The notes below the pieces were generated by a model, which did not search any database, had not been told where the DNA came from, and worked only from the letters and a program-made list of their open reading frames with translations. Positions 56,801 to 64,000 of a DNA stretch of 64,000 bases are shown piece by piece. Each line of letters begins with the position of its first letter. The stretch's first letter is position 1. Origin of the DNA: Macrotrachela quadricornifera (Eukaryota; Rotifera; Eurotatoria; Philodinida; Philodinidae); assembly GCA_022393335.1 (NCBI GenBank), contig JAJEKB010021235.1, forward strand, positions 62,001 through 126,000, in the 5' to 3' direction. The position numbers and the translations under genes are program-made.

Positions 56801-59800
56801 CATAAAGGTAATTATTTATATATACATTATTAATCACTTATTTAAAAGTTCGATAAAGAGTATCTAATTAGATTCGACTACTAGCTGTTTTTAATCGTAA
56901 TCTATATTGAAGGATAAAATTTATATGACATCGAAAAGCAGAAGGAATTAGCTATCTGCTTTATCTTTGTAGCAGAAAAATACATACTTGATTCCAATAG
57001 AAAATATAGACATCTTATTTAAAAGGATGTAAATAGATGATGTTACTTTTCTTCAACGAAAATATTTTATTTTAGTTTTTTGTGCTAAAAATCAATCTAG
57101 TGGTGTTACCCGATAGATTTATAGAGGTTTTATTTCGAGTCACACGTGTGCTTCTTTATGAAGTTAACAAAAACTTAGCCATTCTTATGGAGAAGTGCTA
57201 ATATGATTCGAAATATTAATCAAAAGCTATTGCGAAATTAAATCTTTGTAATCTTATTCGATGATGATATGAGGTTTACAAATACAAAAAATTGAAATAT
57301 TTTGACGTTAGAAAACCTGTCTTATCCTTTTGAGTATTTGATGTTTGAATACGCATATTTTGTTGCATTTTATTTAATGTAAACTATATAAAATTATCAA
57401 TTTAATTTCTAATAAAAATAATTTTTTTTTCCTACTTAGATTTATTAAATTTATTTTATAATCATATTCGTCGTTCACATTTTGCTAAAACTGGTCAATG
57501 TTCAATAGAACTTATTGATAAAACATGTTATTATGCTCAATTAGCTCAATTAACATTAATACTTAATGAAATATTTGATTTATTATTAAATTATAAATGT
57601 ATAAATAGTGATATTTATCCATCAAATGCTTTAAAAAAATGTCCATTAAAACGTTTATTTCCAATGTATTATGAATTAATATTAAAACCAATTGATTTAA
57701 CAATTATACGTAATAAATTAGATAATGGAGAATATTTATCATATGATTTATTTGAAAAAGATTTATTATTATTATTTAATAATGCAATTGTATGTAAATT
57801 TTGTTTATTTAAAACTTTGACAAAATTCTTTTTTTTTTTCTTCTTTATTTATAGACTTATTGTGGTGAAGAATCTGATGTTGGACGAGCTGTAAAAGAAT
57901 TAGAAATATATTTTATGAATATATTAAAAATACAATATAAATCAACATTAAATTTATTTAATAATATGAATGAAGAAAATAAAAATTTGAGAAATTTAAA
58001 TATACTTAAAAATTTTATAAAAAATTTACATAAAAAAGAAGTTCTTAATGGACAAATTCGAGAAATTCTTTATGATATTATTTTTAATATTGATAATAAT
58101 AATTCATCAATTATTTATAAAATAATTCCAATTAATTCATCAAATACAACTCGAATATCAAAAAATATTTCATTAAATGATTATATTATTCATTGTCGAT
58201 GTGGTTCGGTTTATGATGAAATTTCACTTGTACAATGTTATGCTTGTCAAGTAAAAGAAAATTTTATATAAAATTTTTTTTTCTTACTTTTTTGTTTTTT
58301 TTAGTTATGGCAACATATATCATGTGTATCAATAATAGATTCATCTCGACCTTATTATTGTTTTGAATGTCATCCAATTTGTGAAAATAATTCATTATCT
58401 TGTTTAAAAACAAATGTTCATATACCTACAATAGAAATTCTTAATAATAATCATCATCATTCATATTCAACAATAACACGTTCAGATGGTTTTATTGTTC
58501 GTATAAATGAATGTTATTTAATAAAAAGACAAGAAAAAAAAGAAGAAAATCTTCTTTTATCACAATATGATATATTTTTTATTGAACATCTTTGGATTGA
58601 TGAAAATAATACTGGACAAGCATCAGGTTTTTATTATTTACGTCCATATGAAACATTTCATGAAATAAATAGAAAATTTTATTCAAATGAAATTTTTCGT
58701 TTTCCATCAACAAATGATTCAATTGAAATAAATTCAATTATTCGACCATGTTATGTATTAGATACAAGTACATATTGTAAAGGTAAACCAATATGTGAAT
58801 ATAGTAGTCGAATATTAACAATGGATTTATTTATATGTGAATATCGTGTTGATAAATTTGCACGAATATTTACACGTTTACCAAAATCAAAATTAATTAA
58901 TATTAATACAAAATCTTATTGTTTTGATAATTATATTGAAAAACTTTCAATGAAAAGAGATTATCAGGTATGTTTAAATGACAAAATTTTGAGAAAGTTG
59001 AAATATTTGATTTTTGCGTATTTGACCTTGTCGTTGTTGTACGTAAAGAAATCTGTTTTACATCTACATGTTGTTTTTGATCACTAGAGGCTATCCAATC
59101 TGTTCTAGATAAGAGTCAATTATAATATGATTATTACCATATCATTGATAAGCATGTGTAGATTATACTAGTCATCGAATACAATTAATCGAGATAAATG
59201 TATTTAAAATCTTCAGAATAATGATCATAATCGGATTAGAAATTGTCATTGAAAGTATTAAGAGTATTGATCTAAATCCGAAAAATTTTTCATTCGACGA
59301 GCTTTAGTAGTTACAGAAACATGATATATCGATTCGAAAAATATACAATTCAAATACGTTTTATGTTGTAGATTGTAGCACTTTTCACACTGAATCTCTT
59401 AATATAGTTTTATTTTACTTTTAAATAAAAAAATATCAGATGATGAAAAGATAAAATAACAACAAAGTGTTTTGTTTCTTTTATTAATTTAAAATTTTTA
59501 TATATTAATATTTTAGCTTCATCAAAAAGAATATCATTCTCATCAACAAACATCTCGTCGACGTTCTACAGCATATCCAATTAAATTAACAACTAAACAA
59601 TTTGAAGAAAAATCATCACATGTAGATGGTATAATTGAAAAAATTTATTGCCATTTTCATCATCCAAATTTAATACCAATTGAAACAAAATTTTCACCAA
59701 ATCAATTTTTTCAACAACCAATAATTGATAATAATAATAATCGTGGTAGTAAACGTTCACGAGATAAAAATTCTTCTTCAACAATAATAATTAATAAAAA

Positions 59801-59924
59801 ACGTCGAATAAAATCTGTATTATCCAATGATAATATTACTGAATGTACAATAGATAATCATCAATATATTATATCATCATTACTTAATGAATTAATTGAA
59901 TCTTTATCAACTCATATTGTCTAG
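53819..59924 (+). CDS. ASH1-like chromatin protein lacking the AWS-SET-postSET catalytic block, 1356 aa
   Basis: Nine exons (53819-53842, 53903-54233, 54585-55803, 56061-56168, 56236-56807, 57440-57789, 57855-58250, 58305-58967 and 59517-59924) close in frame to TAG. The N-terminal half is low-complexity and basic, with an AT-hook (KKRGRKPKYKR, about 410-420). The pre-AWS signature of ASH1 proteins is present (IDYQLPYDIYW, about 595-605). The segment that normally follows post-SET (LTPYEKEIILQSSIFLKRN, about 675-693) comes only about 70 residues later in the same exon. No AWS, SET or post-SET sequence lies between them or elsewhere. Then come a bromodomain (about 752-900), a PHD finger (CRCG...WQHISC...CFEC, about 980-1025) and a BAH domain (about 1040-1215, with CYVLDTSTYCKGKP and ICEYRVDKFARIF). 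ASH1 normally dimethylates H3K36 and opposes Polycomb. This protein can only read and scaffold. The start codon is the least certain part. Confidence 0.9.
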
Positions 59925-60069
59925 TCAACGAAAAAATAAAAATACAAAAAAAAAAATTACAAATTTTTCTCTGTCAATCTTTTTTGTGTTTTTAGTTTTA
60001 GCGAAAAAATGTAAAAAAATGTGTATTTTATTATTCATATTATTAACAATAATTTGTAAATAAATAAAA

Positions 60070-60081
60070 TAAAAATTTTAG
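60070..60081 (+). promoter_or_regulatory. splice-acceptor-like site directly before the MBD2/3-like ATG
   Basis: AAAAATTTTAG ends at 60081, immediately before the ATG at 60082. With only 157 bp back to the stop of the ASH1-like gene, it suits a trans-splice acceptor in an operon-like unit. Confidence 0.4.
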
Positions 60082-61295
60082 ATGAAAATTATTCCTGAAT
60101 CAACAAATCGATATAAAAATTCAAATCATTTATTTAAACATGAACATTCTTCAAAAAAATCTAAACTTAATATAAAATCAACAATCGATAATAGTCGAAG
60201 TTTGTTTTATAAATTTTATTAAATATTTTTATTTTTTTTAAAATAATATTAAATTAGATAGATCTTTAAGATGTCCTTTACGACAAACATTACCAATATT
60301 TAAACAACCTGTTACACATTATCCAATTGAACGTAATGAAGTAAAAGCTCAAATTATGATTTCAAATAATCAAATATTATCTAATAATAATAGAAAATTA
60401 AATGAAAAAACTAAACCAAAACAACTTTTTTGGGAAAAACGATTTGAAAATATTCGACCAAGTGATATTGATGAAAAACCTTTTGAACATGTTCAATTAC
60501 CAGAATCAATTAAACGTAAAAACTTTATTTCTTTTCAAAAAAAAAACATATTTATTGTAGATTAATAAGATAAAATAATACACAGAAGCTCACTATACTC
60601 AAAATATGGTATCACAGATCTAGATTTTCTATATATGAAAACAAAAAAACATGTTTTCCGGCTATTAATCTAAAAAAAATCATGTTGATGAGCCCTTCCA
60701 AGTTTTATTAATTTCATCGAAATCATTTCATAGTTCAAGTATGATGTTAAATGGTCTCGAACAATTGAAGAGATCTAAGTATATTTGATTATATATTCTA
60801 TTACCAAGAAAATATAGACATCATCGATAATAGTATCAAAGAAAAATTTTAAAAAAATTATATTCATTTTCCACTTGCTTAATCAATTATTTTTAATATA
60901 AATTTAAAATAATTTTAAAATGCAATAATATATTATACTTTTTTTTTTCTTTTGTCAGCTATTGATTTAAATATGTCACCCGAAATGATTATAATAAGTT
61001 TAGCAACATCTCTTCATTATTATTATAATTCACATGCATTATTTGGTCAAAACAAACAATTTCAAAAGAATCCAACTGTTCATATTCAACGTGATCAACC
61101 ATTAATTAATGTAAATTTAGTCATAAAATACATTATTTATATTTTTTGTTATTCTTTTTTCTTTAGTATGTTGATATTACAGATGAACATATTCGTATTC
61201 AAGAAGAAAAAATCAATGAATTACGTAAATATATTCAACAAATGATGTATAATAATAAAGATAAAGTTTTGGATGAATCTGTTAAATATATATGA
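60082..61295 (+). CDS. MBD2/3-family NuRD subunit lacking the methyl-CpG-binding domain, 218 aa
   Basis: Four exons (60082-60199, 60258-60515, 60959-61110 and 61167-61295) close in frame to TGA. Residues about 41-60 read NRSLRCPLRQTLPIFKQPVT, the conserved region just after the MBD in MBD2 and MBD3. QLFWEKRFENI follows, then a segment equal to the p55/MBD_C region (SPEMIIISLATSLHYYY, then QKNPTVHIQRDQPL). The coiled coil that binds GATAD2/p66 is intact (ITDEHIRIQEEKINELRKYI). In other animals about 70 residues of MBD precede this. Here the N-terminus is only about 40 polar, basic residues (MKIIPESTNRYKNSNHLF) with no MBD fold. The product should assemble into NuRD without reading methyl-CpG. 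It follows the ASH1-like gene by 157 bp on the same strand, so no MBD exon can lie between them. An AATAAA overlaps the stop region at 61296. Confidence 0.9.
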
Positions 61296-61984
61296 ATAAA
61301 TATAGAACTTAGTTCGAATCTAATCAAGAGCATTTTATTTTGCATACAGTTGTTGTCTATGATGATGTTCTATATCAATGGGAATCTCTCTGAAAAAAAT
61401 TTAATAAATGTTGATGTTGATATCCTGAGGCACAACAAGTGTGTGAATATTCTCTTGAGATGAAAAATACATATATTTTATTTATTTAATCATTAGTCTA
61501 GTTTTTTTCTTCAGTATGCAATCAATCAATAAATTAATGCTGTCAAATACATACATATTTCAAGAAATTGAAAAAAAAAATAGAAATGGAAATTTTTGTT
61601 TTTTATTGTCGAATATTATGCAAGTGTACATCTATACTCATGGGTTTCGATTAGAATTCTAAACGAATAAATGTATACGTGCTTGAGTGTTTATTGAGCA
61701 TAGTAGATCGATGAGCATTCCATGTATATAATAATATATATATATATATACAAAGGCATGCATAGAGAAGTGTAGTGACAAAGTCACTTTTTTATATTAT
61801 CTTGGAAGAAGATAAAATATGTAATAGTCATTGAATGGTTTATATCCATGATAACAGTTCAATTCCGAGCATATTTGATTAACAAAGAGAGCAGCATGAT
61901 GAATTCATTGTTGTTGTTGTTGTTTTTTTAAAGACCTAGAATCAAATCATTTATGATCACGTATGCATTCAATATATTAATCAT

Positions 61985-62015
<31 letters not shown>

Positions 62016-62124
62016 TTCTATTGTTTAATATTTATTTTTCTTTGGGAACATTTACTCGACTATTTCATTTTTATCTTGTATTACAATGGAATTAATAAAT
62101 TTATCACTAGATTAATTTTATAAT
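61296..62124. other. convergent 3' spacer
   Basis: The MBD2/3-like gene and the next receptor gene end toward each other here. The spacer holds a TA-rich microsatellite at about 61726-61752 and an AAT run at about 61999-62013. No gene is seen. Confidence 0.5.
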
Positions 62125-63389
62125 TTAATAAGGTGAAAGTGAAATAATTGGTTTAAATGAAAATAAATTATAAAAATCATTTCGAAAATCGATTGAACAG
62201 AAAAAATAAATAAAAAATCGTATAACATGTGTTGTTGTTGATAAATTTGTAAATAACAATGATAAAGTACGTCTTAATCTTAATGGCTCAATATACGAAC
62301 GAAAAAATGAAAAAATAACTGTTGATGGAAATGTTAATAAAAAATATGATAATGTTACAAATATTAATGATAAAGTTAATCTTCTACTATGTCGATGATA
62401 TGATTTATTTGTATTATGTTTATTTATATTTCTTGATGATGTTGATGATATTGATAATGTTGTTGAAAAACGTTTTAAAGCAAAATTATTTCGTCGTGCA
62501 GTTGTTATAGCTGCATTATTACTAAATATAATTACACGTTTATGATTATCTAATCTTTTTTTACTAGCAAATACTATACGCATTAATAAAGTATTTAAAA
62601 TAAATAGAATAATACTTGGTAAAGCTGAATACATACATAAATGTACACGTTGATACCATAACATATAAGTAGGATAATATTTATTTTCATAACATTTTAT
62701 ATTTCCTTCTGGTGAATAAAAACCATTCATCCAAAAAATATGTATGTTTGCAAAAAAAAATGAACATGTTATACATAAACATATAATAATAGTATAATAT
62801 CGTTTACATATAAATTCAAAACGTGTTAATTTAGATATTAATAAATAACGATTTAATGAACCAAATGCTAATACCCAAGATGCTGTTTGTAAAATTGAAA
62901 AAGCTGAAAGAAGATGATGTTGTTATTTTTTTAAAAAAAGATTTCAAAAAAATTAATTAAAAATAATTTTTGTTTGTTTTTTTTTCACTTACCTACATAG
63001 GACAGAAAACGACATACAAATAATGAATATTCTTCAAGATTTCTTTTAATAACAAGAATATTTATACTATCATCACTATGATGATCTAAATTTCTATGTG
63101 TACTATTATTTTTATGATGATAAATTAATTGATAATCAATATTAAATTCTCTAATAATATAATTTAAATTAAATGTATATAAAACAATTGTATCAAGAAT
63201 AGCTAAATAACCAAATACAATTTTTATTGAATTAGCACGATTTGTTTTTTGAAAATAAATTAAACAACAAAGTAAATTACATGGTGTACCAATTAAAATT
63301 AATATTAAAGAATATATAGAAAGAAGACGATCAGCTAATTGTGTATTAGAATGTGTTTGAATTGAATATCGATTTATTGAATCATTCAT
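62125..63389 (-). CDS. divergent rhodopsin-like GPCR, 391 aa
   Basis: Two exons (62993-63389 and 62125-62903) join in phase 1 and end at TAA. Seven hydrophobic segments are visible. TM1 is SLILILIGTPCNLLCCLIYF with an N equivalent to N1.50. A long Asn/His-rich first extracellular loop contains possible N-glycosylation sites (KNNSTHRN). A cysteine precedes TM3 (FVCRFLSYV). The TM3 end reads LNRYLLISKL, so DRY is NRY. ECL2 has GNIKCYENKY. The third cytoplasmic loop is long and basic (about 265-310). TM7 ends FFIYFFCSIDFRNDFYNLF without NPxxY. It is a plasma-membrane receptor of unknown ligand, more distant from the tandem pair at 27-31 kb than those are from each other. Confidence 0.88.
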
Positions 63390-64000
63390 GATAAATTTAT
63401 GTTTGATAGTTCAAGAAAATGAGAAGAAAATACAAATGAATGTCAATCATTTTTTTTTTCTATATTCATGTTTTTTTTTTCCTTTCTTTTTCTTTCTTTC
63501 TTTAGCATTTTTTTCTCTCTAAACATCATCAGTTTTCTCTTATCTCTCTCATTCTTATGCCATCATTTCTTTATTCTCATAAAAATGAGAACATAAAAAA
63601 AACAAAACTAAAGGTATATACAATAAATGTTCTTGCAAAAATAAAGCTCATAAATAAAAAGCGTTCATCTTTTGACATTTATTACTATTCTAATGATATA
63701 TAAATATATATATATGTATTCAATGATGTAGCAGACATTAGTTTTTTAGCATAATCTTAGTCTTGTTATCAGTCGTTATCCATGTGTCAACATTATATGA
63801 TCATAGCAGTCGATCTATCAGTCATCTGATATATGAGATACTTGTATAAGTTACTATCGAAATCTACTAATCGATTTTATTGAATTTATGTCTATCGACT
63901 CAGATTTGTTTATTTAGATGAAAAAAAAAACTTCAGACATAAGCATTTGATCTCTTATATATTCTCATAATCTTGTCATATTTTATCAGAGTGATGTATC
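63390..64000. other. upstream flank of the last receptor gene
   Basis: Pyrimidine-rich sequence (TTTCTTTCTTTCTTT at about 63490) and AT-rich DNA. It presumably includes the promoter; no gene is seen. Confidence 0.4.

Noticed and set aside
56808..57439. Hidden SET exon in the long intron of the ASH1-like gene
   Set aside because: I read this intron for AWS, SET or post-SET motifs (NHSCDPN-like, cysteine clusters) and found none. The conserved flanks also sit in one exon upstream of it.

Overview
The window is nuclear DNA from a small-genome animal and most resembles a bdelloid rotifer (Rotaria- or Adineta-like). Evidence for an animal: spliced genes with GT-AG introns mostly of 50-70 nt, and typical metazoan families (INF2/diaphanous-type formin, ASH1-type chromatin protein, MBD2/3, SR protein, eL30, rhodopsin-like receptors). 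The rotifer placement is inferred from the very AT-rich sequence with tiny introns, a divergent tandem receptor family, and F-box-like and kinase-like relics. There is one 400-N assembly gap.

Layout. 1-7 kb: a small leucine-zipper gene (-), a decayed transposase-like gene (+), and a 762-aa HTH plus zinc-finger protein (-). 9.4-13.3 kb: a complete 14-exon formin (-). 16.8-17.4 kb: a one-exon membrane protein (-). 19.6-21.8 kb: two long inverted-repeat elements. 22.2-24.9 kb: ribosomal protein eL30 (-), cut by the gap, divergent from an SR-like protein (+). 25.3-26.3 kb: another inverted-repeat element. 27.4-30.8 kb: two tandem GPCR genes (-). 32.6-33.2 kb: a tRNA-like SINE head joined to a palindrome. 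33.3-34.4 kb: a C39/papain-like cysteine peptidase homologue (-). 35.4-38.2 kb: an RRM/kinase-like relic (+). 38.5-39.4 kb: a WrbA-type quinone reductase (+). 39.8-40.7 kb: an F-box/LRR-like pseudogene (+). 42.0-47.6 kb: a secreted lectin-like plus aerolysin-like protein (-) whose probable long first intron holds a GC-rich tandem-repeat island. 48.8-50.4 kb: a decayed repeated-module gene (-). 53.8-61.3 kb: an ASH1-like gene followed at once by an MBD2/3-like gene (both +). 62.1-63.4 kb: a third GPCR (-).

The strongest biological signal is the chromatin pair at 53.8-61.3 kb. The ASH1-like protein keeps an AT-hook, the conserved segment before AWS, the segment after post-SET, and the bromodomain, PHD and BAH modules. 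The whole catalytic AWS-SET-postSET block is missing, inside one uninterrupted exon. The next gene, 157 bp downstream, encodes the NuRD-binding half of MBD2/3 with no methyl-CpG-binding domain, and its ATG directly follows a splice-acceptor-like AG. Together they look like an enzyme and a reader that have become scaffolds, in an operon-like arrangement. Loss of the 5-methylcytosine reader would fit the reported absence of canonical 5mC in bdelloids.

A second theme is the number of unrelated long inverted-repeat (foldback/MITE-like) elements between genes, at least seven, one of which shares its terminus with a separate fragment 11 kb away. All exon coordinates were read by eye from splice signals and reading frame; frame closes across every gene model described as complete.
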